A stretch of 57,450 bases of DNA from PALSA-1006 sp964532405 (GTDB taxonomy: Bacteria; Pseudomonadota; Gammaproteobacteria; Burkholderiales; Gallionellaceae): positions 1-57,450 of the forward strand of contig CAZHIC010000015.1 of NCBI GenBank assembly GCA_964532405.1. Direction: 5' to 3'. Below are positions 48,118 through 57,352 of this stretch, piece after piece; the first letter of the stretch is position 1, and every line of letters begins with the position of its first letter. Made by a program: the position numbers and the translations under genes. The notes beneath the pieces were generated by a model that was given only the letters and a program-made list of their open reading frames with translations, made no database searches and had not been told where the DNA came from.

Positions 48118-48165
48118 ATCGCCACCACCCACCTCACTTCGCCCCCTCAATTCAGGAATTACACA

Positions 48166-48954
48166 ATGAACGACAAATTAGTTATCGCGGGCAAATCTTA
48201 CGCTTCACGCCTATTGGTGGGTACAGGCAAATACAAAGACTTCGCCGAAACCCAAGCCGCCATCGAAGCCAGCGGTGCGGAGATCATCACCATCGCGATC
48301 CGGCGCAGCAACATCGGCCAGAACCCCAACGAGCCCAACCTGCTCGACATCCTGCCGCCGTCGAAATACACGCTGCTGCCCAACACCGCGATGTGCTACA
48401 CGGCGGACGACGCGGTGCGCACGCTGCGTCTGGCGCGCGAGTTGCTGGACGGACACAGCCTGGTCAAACTGGAAGTACTGGGCGACCCGCAATCGCTATA
48501 CCCGAATGTGATCGAAACCATCGCCGCCGCCAAAACGCTGGTCGCCGAAGGCTTTCAAGTCATGGTGTATACCTCGGACGACCCCATCATCGCCAAGCAA
48601 CTGGAAGACATCGGCTGCGTCGCCATCATGCCATTGGCGTCGCTGATCGGTTCCGGCATGGGCATCCTCAACCCGTGGAATTTGCAACTCATCATGGATC
48701 GCGTGCAAGTGCCGGTGATCGTGGACGCGGGCGTGGGCACGGCTTCCGATGCCGCCATCGCAATGGAACTGGGCTGTCAGGGAGTATTGATGAACACCGC
48801 CATCGCCGCCGCGCAAAAGCCCGTACTCATGGCATCGGCCATGAAGCAAGCCGTAGAGGCTGGCCGTTCCGCCTTTCTCGCCGGACGTATGCCGCGCAAG
48901 CTGTATAGTGCCGCGCCCAGCTCGCCCACCAGCGACATGATAGGCAAAGCCTGA
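48166..48954 (+). CDS. thiG: Thiazole synthase ThiG
   Basis: ThiG condenses deoxyxylulose phosphate, the ThiS thiocarboxylate and an iminoacetate to form the thiazole. The 262-aa protein has the Schiff-base lysine in SLVKLEVLGD, GTGKYKDF, MPLASLIGSGMGILNP and VIVDAGVGTASDAAIAMELG. It overlaps trmB by one base (TGATG). Confidence 0.96.
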   Translation: MNDKLVIAGKSYASRLLVGTGKYKDFAETQAAIEASGAEIITIAIRRSNIGQNPNEPNLLDILPPSKYTLLPNTAMCYTADDAVRTLRLARELLDGHSLVKLEVLGDPQSLYPNVIETIAAAKTLVAEGFQVMVYTSDDPIIAKQLEDIGCVAIMPLASLIGSGMGILNPWNLQLIMDRVQVPVIVDAGVGTASDAAIAMELGCQGVLMNTAIAAAQKPVLMASAMKQAVEAGRSAFLAGRMPRKLYSAAPSSPTSDMIGKA

Positions 48955-49631
48955 TGCAACATCGCCACATCCGCAGCTTCGTACTGCGTCAGGGGCGTGT
49001 ATCGCCCGCACAGCAGCGGAGTCTGGACACATTGATGCCACGCTACGGCATCCCCTACTCCGCTCAAGCATTAGATTTGGACAATGCCTTTGGTCGGGTC
49101 GCGCCCAAGATTTTGGAAATTGGTTTCGGCATGGGCGAACCGACCGCGCAGATCGCGCTGGCACATCCGCAAAACGACTATCTCGCGCTGGAAGTCCATC
49201 CGCCCGGCGTAGGCAGCCTGTTGAAACAAATCGACGCGCAAGACATTCAGAACATCCGCATCATCCGGCACGATGCAGTAGAGGTGTTACGCGACATGGT
49301 GAATGACGCGACGCTAGACGGTGTGCATATCTTTTTTCCCGACCCCTGGCATAAAGCGCGCCATAACAAACGCCGCCTGATCCAGTCACCGTTCATCGCC
49401 GCTCTGATAAAAAAGATCAAACCCGGCGGCTACATCCACGTCGCTACGGATTGGCAGGATTATGCGGAACAAGTACTAGCCGTGCTCAGCGCAGAGCCTT
49501 TACTGCAAAACACTGCGGACGGCTATGCAGAAAAACCCGCCTATCGCCCGCTCACCAAGTTCGAGCAACGCGGCTTGAAACTCGGTCACGGGGTATGGGA
49601 CTTAGTGTTCGTCCGCAAGGAAAATCTCTAG
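48954..49631 (+). CDS. trmB: tRNA (guanine-N7-)-methyltransferase
   Basis: TrmB methylates G46 of tRNA. The 225-aa protein has the SAM-binding ILEIGFGMGEPTAQIALAHP and the family motif FFPDPWHKARHNKRRLIQ. It is translationally coupled to thiG, and its 3' end overlaps the convergent hemW by 30 bases. Confidence 0.95.
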   Translation: MQHRHIRSFVLRQGRVSPAQQRSLDTLMPRYGIPYSAQALDLDNAFGRVAPKILEIGFGMGEPTAQIALAHPQNDYLALEVHPPGVGSLLKQIDAQDIQNIRIIRHDAVEVLRDMVNDATLDGVHIFFPDPWHKARHNKRRLIQSPFIAALIKKIKPGGYIHVATDWQDYAEQVLAVLSAEPLLQNTADGYAEKPAYRPLTKFEQRGLKLGHGVWDLVFVRKENL

Positions 49632-50834
49632 CAGATCGTTAAGAAAGCGCTGACCTTGCTGGGTCGGCGCGATACGCTGCAAATCGCGCGACAACAATCC
49701 GCGCTTCTCCGCCTCTTCCAGCTCGCGCCGTATCGCCAACAACGGCAGACTGGTGCGCTCGGTGAATAGCGCCGCATCAAAGCCTTCGTTCAGGCGCAAC
49801 GCATTCATCATGAACTCGAAGGCAATATCGCGGTGCGACACCTCATGCTCTTCCTGCAACGGCTCGCCGCGCGCCACCGCATCCATGTAAGCCTGCGGCT
49901 GCTTGTAACGCGCCTGACGCAGCACCTTGTCGTGAAAACTCAGCTTGCTGTGCGCCCCCGCACCGATGCCGAGATAATCGCCGAACTGCCAATAGTTGAG
50001 ATTGTGTTTAGCGCGCCGCTGCGGCTGTGCAAACGCGGAAGTCTCATAGTGCTGATAGCCGTGTGCCGCCAACAACTCCTCGATGCGCTGCTGCATATCA
50101 CTGCTCGCATCGTCGTCCGGCAACGGGGGCGGATTGCGATGGAACAGCGTATTCGGCTCCAGTGTTAGGTGATAGCAAGACAAATGCTGCGGTTTGAATG
50201 AAAGTGCGGACTGCACATCCTGCAACGCCTCATCCAAGGTTTGATTCGGCAGCGCGTACATCAGATCGAGATTGATATTATCGAAATGCTGCTGCGCGAT
50301 TTCAATCGCACGCTTCGCCTCATCCGCCGAATGGATGCGCCCCAGCGCTTGCAAATGTGCATCGTTAAAACTCTGGATGCCCATCGACAACCGGTTCACT
50401 CCCGCATCGCGGAAAATCGCAAATTTATCGGCTTCCACCGTCCCCGGATTCGCCTCCAGCGTGATCTCGGCATTGATGTCCAGCGGCAACAACATGCGCA
50501 CCTGCCGCAGGATTTCTTCAATCCCTTCGCCGCTCAACAGGCTGGGCGTACCGCCGCCGAAGAACACCGTATAAACCTTGCGCCCCCAGATCAGCGGCAG
50601 CGCCATCTCCAAATCGCGCACTAACGCGGCAACATATTGCTTTTCGAGAGACGCAGAGATTCTACCCTCTCCCTGCAAGGGCGAGGGAGTGCGCACCTCA
50701 TGCGAATTGAAATCGCAATAAGGGCATTTGCGCACGCACCAAGGGAGGTGAATATAAAGCGATAGCGGCGGCAGCGCCTGAAAGTTCACTGCCTGCGATT
50801 TGATACCGACGGGATGCAGCCGATGAGAGGTCAT
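49602..50834 (-). CDS. hemW: HemW radical-SAM haem chaperone, with an element insertion
   Basis: HemW (HemN-like) inserts haem into respiratory proteins. The 410-aa protein has the radical-SAM triad in CVRKCPYCDFNSH, FFGGGTPSLLSG, and HNLNYWQFGDYLGIGAGAH. It lacks the fourth cysteine of true HemN. Residues of about 48-62 (RTPSPLQGEGRISAS), just after the cluster loop, are encoded by a family A hairpin lying in frame. The start overlaps the rdgB stop as ATGA. Confidence 0.93.
   Translation of the reverse strand: MTSHRLHPVGIKSQAVNFQALPPLSLYIHLPWCVRKCPYCDFNSHEVRTPSPLQGEGRISASLEKQYVAALVRDLEMALPLIWGRKVYTVFFGGGTPSLLSGEGIEEILRQVRMLLPLDINAEITLEANPGTVEADKFAIFRDAGVNRLSMGIQSFNDAHLQALGRIHSADEAKRAIEIAQQHFDNINLDLMYALPNQTLDEALQDVQSALSFKPQHLSCYHLTLEPNTLFHRNPPPLPDDDASSDMQQRIEELLAAHGYQHYETSAFAQPQRRAKHNLNYWQFGDYLGIGAGAHSKLSFHDKVLRQARYKQPQAYMDAVARGEPLQEEHEVSHRDIAFEFMMNALRLNEGFDAALFTERTSLPLLAIRRELEEAEKRGLLSRDLQRIAPTQQGQRFLNDLLEIFLADEH
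50660..50694. repeat. Short family A hairpin in frame inside hemW
   Basis: CTACCCTCTCCCTGCAAGGG is followed by CGAGGGAGTGCG. It is a minimal version of the elements in coaBC, marC and mutY and encodes SPLQGEG in HemW. Confidence 0.85.
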
Positions 50835-51418
50835 GCAGAGCGCAGCCGTTGCAACAAGATTTTTAGCGCCTTGGCACGATGGCTCATCTGCGCCTTTTCA
50901 TCGTGCGACAACTCCGCGCTCATCTTGCCCAGCTCCGGCAACCAGAACATCGGATCGTAACCAAAACCGCCGTCGCCGCGCTCTTCCTGCGCGATCTCGC
51001 CATGCCATTCGCCTTCGGCGATGATGGGTTGCGGGTCGTCGGCGTGGCGCACCAGCACCAACACGCAGTAGTAATGCGCACGGCGGTCGGTTACGCCTTG
51101 CAGGGCTTGCAACAGCTTGTCGTTGTTGCGCCGGTCGGATTTCGGCTCGCCTGCGTAGCGCGCGGACAGCACGCCGGGTGCGCCGCCCAAAGCTTCGACG
51201 CAGATGCCGGAATCGTCCGCCAGCGCAGGCCGGCCGGAGGCACGGCTCACATGGCGCGCCTTGGCCAGCGCGTTCTCGATGAAAGTGCAGTGCGGCTCTT
51301 CCGCCTCTTCGATGCCGAGCTGCGCCTGCGTCAACACCTCGATACCGAGCGGCGCCAGCATGTGCTGGAACTCGCGCAGCTTGCCTGCATTGTTGGAGGC
51401 GATGACAAGTTTTTTCAT
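50831..51418 (-). CDS. rdgB: dITP/XTP pyrophosphatase RdgB (HAM1)
   Basis: RdgB removes non-canonical purine triphosphates from the nucleotide pool. The 195-aa protein has IASNNAGKLREF at the N-terminus, the catalytic ALADDSGICVEALGGAPG, and GDGGFGYDPMFW with SHRAKAL at the C-terminus. ATG at 51418 is preferred to an in-frame start at 51496 because the extra 26 residues are the translated family C repeat. It overlaps hemW by four bases. Confidence 0.95.
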   Translation of the reverse strand: MKKLVIASNNAGKLREFQHMLAPLGIEVLTQAQLGIEEAEEPHCTFIENALAKARHVSRASGRPALADDSGICVEALGGAPGVLSARYAGEPKSDRRNNDKLLQALQGVTDRRAHYYCVLVLVRHADDPQPIIAEGEWHGEIAQEERGDGGFGYDPMFWLPELGKMSAELSHDEKAQMSHRAKALKILLQRLRSA

Positions 51419-51424
51419 AATTGC

Positions 51425-51501
51425 GTAGGGTGGGCACGCTTTTGTACCCACGCGGATACCAAACCGCGTGGGCAGACGAAACACCTGTCTGCCCACCCTA
51501 C
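51425..51501. repeat. Family C palindrome, copy 2 (77 bp)
   Basis: GTAGGGTGGGCACGC to GCCCACCCTAC, the same length as copy 1 at 15588-15664 and nearly identical to it. It lies between rph and rdgB. Confidence 0.95.
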
Positions 51502-51523
51502 AAAAAACGTGAGGTTCATAGTG

Positions 51524-52243
51524 TTAGCCATTTGCCAATGCTGCGCGCTGCATCTCGATCAATTGCCCGATACCCGACTTTGCCAATTCCAGCAGCTCGT
51601 CCATCTCGGCACGACTGAACGCATGACCTTCCGCCGTACCCTGCACTTCGACGAAGTTTCCGCTACCCAGCATGACCACGTTCATGTCGGTGTCACAGGC
51701 GGAGTCTTCGACATAGTCGAGGTCGAGCACGGGCGTGCCTTGATAGATACCGACCGAAATGGCGGCGATGAAATCTTTCAGCGGCGTTTCTTTGACGAGA
51801 CCTTTTTTCATCAGTCCGCTCACCGCATCGTGCAGTGCCACGAAGGCGCCGGTGATGCTGGCCGTGCGCGTGCCGCCGTCGGCTTGAATCACGTCGCAAT
51901 CAATCTGAATAGTGCGCTCGCCGAGCTTGCCCAGATCGACCACGGCGCGCAGGCTGCGGCCGATCAAACGCTGGATCTCCTGCGTGCGACCCGATTGTTT
52001 ACCCTTGGCGGCTTCGCGCCCCATGCGTTCGTTGGTGGAGCGCGGCAGCATGCCGTATTCCGCCGTGACCCAACCTTCGCCACTGCCCTTTTTATGCGGT
52101 GGTACGCGTTCTTCCACGCTGGCGGTACAGATGACTTTGGTATCGCCGCATTCGATCAGTACCGAGCCTTCGGCGTGTTTGGTGTAATGGCGGGTGATGC
52201 GGATGTTACGAAGTTGATTCGGCTGGCGTTGGCTTGGGCGCAT
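51524..52243 (-). CDS. rph: Ribonuclease PH
   Basis: RNase PH trims tRNA 3' ends by phosphorolysis. The 239-aa protein has RRITRHYTKHAEGSVLIECG-like start, GWVTAEYGMLPRST, RTQEIQRLIGRSLRAVVD and the phosphate/metal region LDLDYVEDSACDTDMNVVM. It is upstream of rdgB and hemW on the same strand; a family C palindrome lies between rph and rdgB. Confidence 0.97.
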   Translation of the reverse strand: MRPSQRQPNQLRNIRITRHYTKHAEGSVLIECGDTKVICTASVEERVPPHKKGSGEGWVTAEYGMLPRSTNERMGREAAKGKQSGRTQEIQRLIGRSLRAVVDLGKLGERTIQIDCDVIQADGGTRTASITGAFVALHDAVSGLMKKGLVKETPLKDFIAAISVGIYQGTPVLDLDYVEDSACDTDMNVVMLGSGNFVEVQGTAEGHAFSRAEMDELLELAKSGIGQLIEMQRAALANG

Positions 52244-52278
52244 GGTTGGAACATCCCGGAGAGTTAAAAACGGCGCGC

Positions 52279-52284
52279 ATTATA
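52279..52284 (-). promoter_or_regulatory. Putative -10 element of rph
   Basis: TATAAT followed by GCGCGCC on the minus strand, 36 bases before the rph ATG and just past the PP2C stop. No convincing -35 was seen. Confidence 0.45.
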
Positions 52285-52289
52285 AGGCG

Positions 52290-53084
52290 TTAACGATAGT
52301 CGAGCACCATGCACATCGCCATATCCGTCTTATGCTCTTCTTCCCCCGCACCTAGTCGCGCCACCACCGCAGTAGTATTGTCGGCACGCGCCTGCTCCCG
52401 CAACAATGAAATCCCGATCAACTTGTCCAGCGCGCGAGGCAATGGCTCGGCAGCCCACACCTCGGCCATTTCTTTATCCTGCAACGGGCTCCACAGACCG
52501 TCGCTGCACAGCAACAGCACATCGCCGGACTGCACGGGTACGCTCGCGGACAACTCAACATAGAACATGTCTTCCACCCCGCCGAGGCAATTGGTGATTT
52601 TGTTGCGATCAGGATGCGTCTTCATCTCGTCGTGGGTGATGATGCCCCAGTCCGCCCACTGCTGCACTATCGAATGGTCGTGCGTCACGGCAGCCACCGC
52701 CTTGTCGCGCAACAGGTAAAAACGCGAATCGCCCGCGTGCGCCCAGCGCACTTGACCATCCTGCACCAGAGCAGCCACACAGGTCGTTCCGGGATTCCCC
52801 CCCAGCTGATTATCCTGCGCGTAACGGATAATCGCCTCATGCCCCTGCTTGGTGACTTCACGCAAGAACGCTTCGGGGTCGGACACACGGGGCTTGGCGA
52901 CCTGAGCAAACGCCTGCATGAAGGTATGAACAGCGATTTGCGCGGCGATCTCGCCATGCAGATGCCCTCCCATGCCGTCTGCCAATACCAATAGCAGTGC
53001 GTCATCGGTATAAGCATAGGCCACGCGATCCTGATTGTATTTGCGGCCACCGATCTGGCTAGTTTGATAAACGGCGAACTTCAT
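52290..53084 (-). CDS. PP2C-family serine/threonine phosphatase
   Basis: The 264-aa protein is a soluble PPM/PP2C phosphatase: QDRVAYAYTDDALLLVLADG, GMGGHLHGEIAAQIA with the metal-binding aspartate, AHAGDSRFYLLRD, and LLCSDGLWSPL. Betaproteobacterial relatives sit between rph and yicC, often with a serine/threonine kinase; none is visible within this window. Substrates are unknown. Confidence 0.93.
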   Translation of the reverse strand: MKFAVYQTSQIGGRKYNQDRVAYAYTDDALLLVLADGMGGHLHGEIAAQIAVHTFMQAFAQVAKPRVSDPEAFLREVTKQGHEAIIRYAQDNQLGGNPGTTCVAALVQDGQVRWAHAGDSRFYLLRDKAVAAVTHDHSIVQQWADWGIITHDEMKTHPDRNKITNCLGGVEDMFYVELSASVPVQSGDVLLLCSDGLWSPLQDKEMAEVWAAEPLPRALDKLIGISLLREQARADNTTAVVARLGAGEEEHKTDMAMCMVLDYR

Positions 53085-53140
53085 TTTGATTTTATGATGC
53101 CAACAGGTCAGTCGGAATTAGGGGCGAGGTGCAATCGTAA

Positions 53141-53146
53141 TATAAT
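53141..53146 (+). promoter_or_regulatory. Putative -10 element of yicC
   Basis: TATAAT followed by GCGCCGC, with a weak TTAGGG at -35 (17-base spacer). The ATG is 54 bases downstream. The 53085-53199 gap holds nothing else. Confidence 0.5.
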
Positions 53147-53199
53147 GCGCCGCATTCGACCTATATTATTTTTCGCATGTATTCTCTTCGGGACTTTTC

Positions 53200-54066
53200 A
53201 TGATCTACAGCATGACCGGCTTTGCCGTGGCCACCGCCGAACTCGACAGCGGCTCGCTCTCTTTGGAATTGCGCTCGGTCAACAGCCGCTATCTCGACCT
53301 GCAAATGCGCATGCCGGACGAGTTGCGCGCTATCGAGCCCGCCTTGCGCGAGGCGATATCCGCGCAAATGACGCGGGGGAAAACCGAGTGCCGCATCAGC
53401 TTTAACGCGCGCACCACCGTCGACAATGCCGCACAGCTCAATCAGACCCTGCTGCTGCAACTGGCAAAATGGAACAACGAAGTGCGCCAGACCATCCCCG
53501 AAGCCCAATCGCTCACGGTAAACGACGTATTGCGCTGGAATGGCATGCTGGAAAACGCAACCCTCGTCACGGACGGCCTGCAAGCGACCTTGCTGGAAGT
53601 GCTGCAACAAGCTTTGGTCGAATTTTCTGCCGCCCGTAGCCGCGAAGGCGAAAAGCTAAAAGACTTTCTGTTGCAGCGCGTCGCGCAAATTGAAGCGCTG
53701 CGCATTTCTGTCGCACCGCACATCCCCGCCGCCATCGCCAATCAGGAAGAAAAAATGCGCACCCGCTTGCGCGAAGCCCTAGGCAGCGACGATGACGAGC
53801 GCGTGCGTCAGGAGATCACCCTGTATGCCAGCAAAATCGATGTCGATGAAGAGCTTTCGCGCCTGCATAGCCACCTCACCGAAATTCAACGCATCCTCGC
53901 CAAGGGCGGCGCGGTGGGCAAACGCCTGGATTTCTTAATGCAGGAATTGAACCGCGAAGCCAATACGCTCGGCTCAAAATCGGTCGATGCGGAAGTTTCG
54001 CGCACCGCGATGGAGATCAAAATCTTGATCGAGCAAATGCGCGAACAGATTCAGAATCTGGAATAA
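53200..54066 (+). CDS. yicC: YicC-family endoribonuclease
   Basis: The 288-aa protein matches YicC: MIYSMTGFAVATAELDSGSL at the N-terminus, LRSVNSRYLDLQMRMPDEL, and the C-terminal DUF1732 region RLDFLMQELNREANTLGSKS. YicC proteins have been shown to be endoribonucleases that can target small RNAs. It is divergent from the PP2C gene and is followed by gmk-rpoZ-spoT. Confidence 0.93.
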   Translation: MIYSMTGFAVATAELDSGSLSLELRSVNSRYLDLQMRMPDELRAIEPALREAISAQMTRGKTECRISFNARTTVDNAAQLNQTLLLQLAKWNNEVRQTIPEAQSLTVNDVLRWNGMLENATLVTDGLQATLLEVLQQALVEFSAARSREGEKLKDFLLQRVAQIEALRISVAPHIPAAIANQEEKMRTRLREALGSDDDERVRQEITLYASKIDVDEELSRLHSHLTEIQRILAKGGAVGKRLDFLMQELNREANTLGSKSVDAEVSRTAMEIKILIEQMREQIQNLE

Positions 54067-54102
54067 CCTTGTGTTCGGCTCTCTGAATTTGTGCCCGTGG
54101 TG

Positions 54103-54108
54103 TAAAAT
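54103..54108 (+). promoter_or_regulatory. Putative -10 element of gmk
   Basis: TGTAAAAT, followed by TACGCGCG, lies about 100 bases before the gmk ATG. A -35 is not recognisable. A leader of about 90 bases would follow. Confidence 0.35.
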
Positions 54109-54208
54109 TACGCGCGAATTGCCCGATCCGTTTTGATGCGATAGTGCACCACTATTCCCCGAACCGTATCCTGACGCCATCGCAGGAAAATATGGAGCGA
54201 CACACACT

Positions 54209-54820
54209 ATGAGCGGAAATCTATTTATCGTCAGCGCACCTTCCGGTGCGGGTAAAACCAGCTTGGTCACCGCCCTGCTGAACATCAACAAACAGATCGA
54301 CCTTTCTGTTTCCTACACCACGCGCACACCGCGCCCCGGCGAAACGAACGGGGTGGACTATCACTTCGTCGCGCGCGAACAATTTACAGAAATGGCGAAA
54401 CGCGGTGACTTCCTTGAGAGTGCGGAGGTGTACGGCAATTTTTATGGCACATCGCAGTCCTGGATCAGCCAAGAAAACGGTAAGGGCAAAGATATTCTGC
54501 TCGAAATCGATTGGCAGGGCGCGGCACAAGTTCGCAGCAAATTCCCGGACAGCATCGGCATTTTTATTCTGCCGCCCTCTCTTGAGGCGCTTGAGAGCCG
54601 CTTGCACGGGCGCAACCAAGACAGCACAGAGATCATCTCCAAGCGCTTACAAGCTGCACGCGAGGACATCTCGCATGTCGCCGAGTTCGACTATGTTATT
54701 ATTAACGATAAGCTAGACGAGGCTTTGCACCAACTCAATGCGGTGGTGGTCGCCGCAGGACTCCGTCGCAATCGCCAACTCCCGCGTCAAGCACATCTAA
54801 TCAATCAGCTGCAAAAATAG
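54209..54820 (+). CDS. gmk: Guanylate kinase
   Basis: Gmk phosphorylates GMP to GDP. The 203-aa protein has the P-loop APSGAGKTSLV, the GMP-binding SYTTRTPRPGETNGVDYHF, and EIDWQGAAQVRSKFP. The neighbouring spoT uses guanine nucleotides and rpoZ binds ppGpp-responsive polymerase, so the cluster couples GTP supply to the stringent response; the order is conserved. Confidence 0.97.
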   Translation: MSGNLFIVSAPSGAGKTSLVTALLNINKQIDLSVSYTTRTPRPGETNGVDYHFVAREQFTEMAKRGDFLESAEVYGNFYGTSQSWISQENGKGKDILLEIDWQGAAQVRSKFPDSIGIFILPPSLEALESRLHGRNQDSTEIISKRLQAAREDISHVAEFDYVIINDKLDEALHQLNAVVVAAGLRRNRQLPRQAHLINQLQK

Positions 54821-54829
54821 GAGAATCAC

Positions 54830-55036
54830 ATGGCCCGCATTACCGTTGAAGACTGCATGAAATATATTCCCAATCGCTTTGAACTGACTTTGGCAGCGGC
54901 TTATCGCGCCCGTCAGTTGGCCAATGGTGCCAGCCATCTTGTGGATGAAAGCAAAGATAAGCCAACAGTCGTCGCTTTGCGCGAAATCAGCGAAGGTAAG
55001 GTTGGCATCGAAATTTTGAATCGCGGCATGGCGTAA
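54830..55036 (+). CDS. rpoZ: RNA polymerase omega subunit
   Basis: RpoZ assists beta-prime folding and forms part of a ppGpp site. The 68-aa protein begins MARITVEDCMKYIPNRFELT and has AAYRARQLANG, as usual. TAGGAGAAT precedes its ATG. A 148-base gap with a hairpin (CCCGCAGTTCTGG / CCAGAATC..CGGGG) separates it from spoT; TACAAT at 55148 may be a -10. Confidence 0.96.
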   Translation: MARITVEDCMKYIPNRFELTLAAAYRARQLANGASHLVDESKDKPTVVALREISEGKVGIEILNRGMA

Positions 55037-55184
55037 ATCAACACCCGATTTACCCCGCAGTTCTGGCTGTCAGTCAGATGGATGCCTCCAGAATCTTGCT
55101 TCTTCGGGGTGCTACGCAAGACACACGAAACGCACACCCCGGAATAGTACAATCCCCGAATAATGGATTCCCGGAGTCATCCAC

Positions 55185-57308
55185 ATGGCCCAACTTGATG
55201 CCCAGGCGCTAATAACCGAAGTTGCCGCTTACCTCAAGCCGGAGGATGTTGCGGCGGTAGAAAGTGCGCTCGCGTTTAGCGCCGCTGCCCATCAAGGCCA
55301 GACACGCCAATCCGGCGAGCCCTACGTTTCGCACCCGATCGCTGTCGCACGCATCCTCACCCCGCTGCATATGGATGCGCAGGCCATCATCGCCGCGCTG
55401 CTGCATGATGTGGTGGAAGACACCGACATCCGCATCGAAGATGTCGCTGAGAAATTCGGCAAACCTGTCGCCGAAATGGTCGAAGGCTTGAGCAAGCTGG
55501 ACAAGCTGCAATTCGAAACACAGGAAGACGCCCAAGCCGAAAATTTCCGTAAAATGCTGATGGCGATGGCGCGGGATGTCCGCGTCATCCTCATCAAACT
55601 GGCCGACCGTCTGCACAATATGCGCACGTTGGAGGCCGTTTCAGCGGAGAAGAGCCAGCGCATCGCGCGCGAAACGATGGACATCTATGCGCCCATCGCC
55701 AACCGCCTTGGCCTCAACACCCTCTTTCAGGAACTGGAAGACCTGTGCTTTATGCACCTGCATCCGAATCGCTACTCGGTGTTATCCAAGGCATTGAAAG
55801 TCGCGCGCGGCAACCGGCGCGAGGTGGTGGGAAAAATACTCGATGCGGTCAAACAACGCCTGGAAGAGAACCATATCAAGGCGAAAGTAAAGGGCCGCGA
55901 AAAACACCTCTATGGCATTTATCGAAAGATGCAATCCAAACATTTAGCCTTCTCGCAAGTGTTAGACATTTACGGCTTCCGTGTGCTGGTCGATGACATC
56001 CCTTCCTGCTATCTCGCGCTGGGCGCCTTGCACAGTCTGTACAAACCCTTCCCCGGCAAGTTCAAAGACTACATCGCCATCCCCAAAGCGAACGGCTACC
56101 AGTCGCTGCATACCGCTTTGTTCGGCCCGTTCGGTACGCCCATAGAAGTGCAAATACGCACGGTCGAAATGAACAGAATCGCCGAAGCCGGCGTGGCATC
56201 GCACTGGCTCTACAAGACCTCCAAAACGCCCATCAACGAACTGCACCAGAAGACTCACCAATGGCTGCAAAGCTTGCTGGAAAGCCTGTCGCAAAGCGGC
56301 GACTCGGTGGAGTTTCTAGAGCATCTGAAGATCGACTTATTCCCGGACGAGGTCTACGTGTTCTCCCCCAAGGGCAAGATATTTGCGCTACCGCGCGGCG
56401 CGACTGCGGTGGATTTTGCTTATAGCGTGCATACCGACATCGGCAACCGCTGCGTCGCCGTCAAAGTAAATTTCGAGTTGGTTCCCTTGCGTGCCGAGTT
56501 AAAAAATGGCGACCGCGTGGAAATCATCACCGCGCCGCACGCCCACCCCAACCCGGCGTGGCTGAGTTATGTGGTGACCAGCCGCGCGCGCAGCGAGATA
56601 CGCCACTCGCTCAAGACGCTGCATTTGGATGAATCGGCCAAGCTCGGGGAGCGCCTGCTCGGACAAGCACTCACTTCGCTCGGACTCAAATCTCAGGACG
56701 TGCCCGAAGCATGTTGGGAAAGGGCGCTCAAAGAAACTGGCGCGAAATCGCGGCAGGAAATATTTGCCGACATCGGACTCGGGCGCCGCTTGAACATGGT
56801 CATCGCCCGTCAGCTCGCGCGCGTGGGCGAAATAAACGGGCAGGAAGCGAACGGCAGCGGAGTCGTTACCATCCTAGGCACCGAAGGCATGGCGATCCAA
56901 TTTGCCAAATGTTGTCGCCCGATCCCCGGCGACCCCATCATCGGCGTCATCAAATCCGGACAAGGATTGGTCGTCCACACCCACGACTGCCCATCTCTGC
57001 GCAAGGGGCGTAGCGGAACGGAAGAATGGCTGGACGTCGTGTGGGATAAAAACATCAACAAACTGTTTGATGTCAACATCAAGCTCATCGTTGCCAACCA
57101 ACGCGGTGTATTGGCAAAGGTGGCTGCCTCAATCGCCGATGCCGAATCGAACATCGAGAATGTGCACTTCACTAATGAAGGGGAATACACCGCACTGTAT
57201 TTCACTCTGCAAGTGAACAATCGCCTACACTTGGCCAATGTCCTGCGCAATTTGCGCAAAATACCGGAAGTAATACGCATCACGCGCGTTAAAAGCATCC
57301 CCGCATAA
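55185..57308 (+). CDS. spoT: Bifunctional (p)ppGpp synthetase/hydrolase SpoT/Rel
   Basis: The 707-aa protein makes and degrades the alarmone ppGpp. The HD hydrolase domain is intact (LLHDVVEDTD, KLADRLHNMRTL), the synthetase domain has DIYGFRVLVDDIPSCYLALG and KDYIAIPKANGYQSLHT, then TGS (VYVFSPKGKIFALPRGATAV), a zinc-finger-like CCRPIPGDPIIG region and a C-terminal ACT domain (about 630-705). Both activities are expected. It is the last complete gene. Confidence 0.96.
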   Translation: MAQLDAQALITEVAAYLKPEDVAAVESALAFSAAAHQGQTRQSGEPYVSHPIAVARILTPLHMDAQAIIAALLHDVVEDTDIRIEDVAEKFGKPVAEMVEGLSKLDKLQFETQEDAQAENFRKMLMAMARDVRVILIKLADRLHNMRTLEAVSAEKSQRIARETMDIYAPIANRLGLNTLFQELEDLCFMHLHPNRYSVLSKALKVARGNRREVVGKILDAVKQRLEENHIKAKVKGREKHLYGIYRKMQSKHLAFSQVLDIYGFRVLVDDIPSCYLALGALHSLYKPFPGKFKDYIAIPKANGYQSLHTALFGPFGTPIEVQIRTVEMNRIAEAGVASHWLYKTSKTPINELHQKTHQWLQSLLESLSQSGDSVEFLEHLKIDLFPDEVYVFSPKGKIFALPRGATAVDFAYSVHTDIGNRCVAVKVNFELVPLRAELKNGDRVEIITAPHAHPNPAWLSYVVTSRARSEIRHSLKTLHLDESAKLGERLLGQALTSLGLKSQDVPEACWERALKETGAKSRQEIFADIGLGRRLNMVIARQLARVGEINGQEANGSGVVTILGTEGMAIQFAKCCRPIPGDPIIGVIKSGQGLVVHTHDCPSLRKGRSGTEEWLDVVWDKNINKLFDVNIKLIVANQRGVLAKVAASIADAESNIENVHFTNEGEYTALYFTLQVNNRLHLANVLRNLRKIPEVIRITRVKSIPA

Positions 57309-57352
57309 CAACTTTCAAACACGCCGCGAAAAGAATCTTCGCGCGCCTTGCT

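Noticed and set aside
47871..48165. TPP riboswitch before thiS or thiG
   Set aside because: No THI-box-like conserved segments are visible in the short upstream regions.
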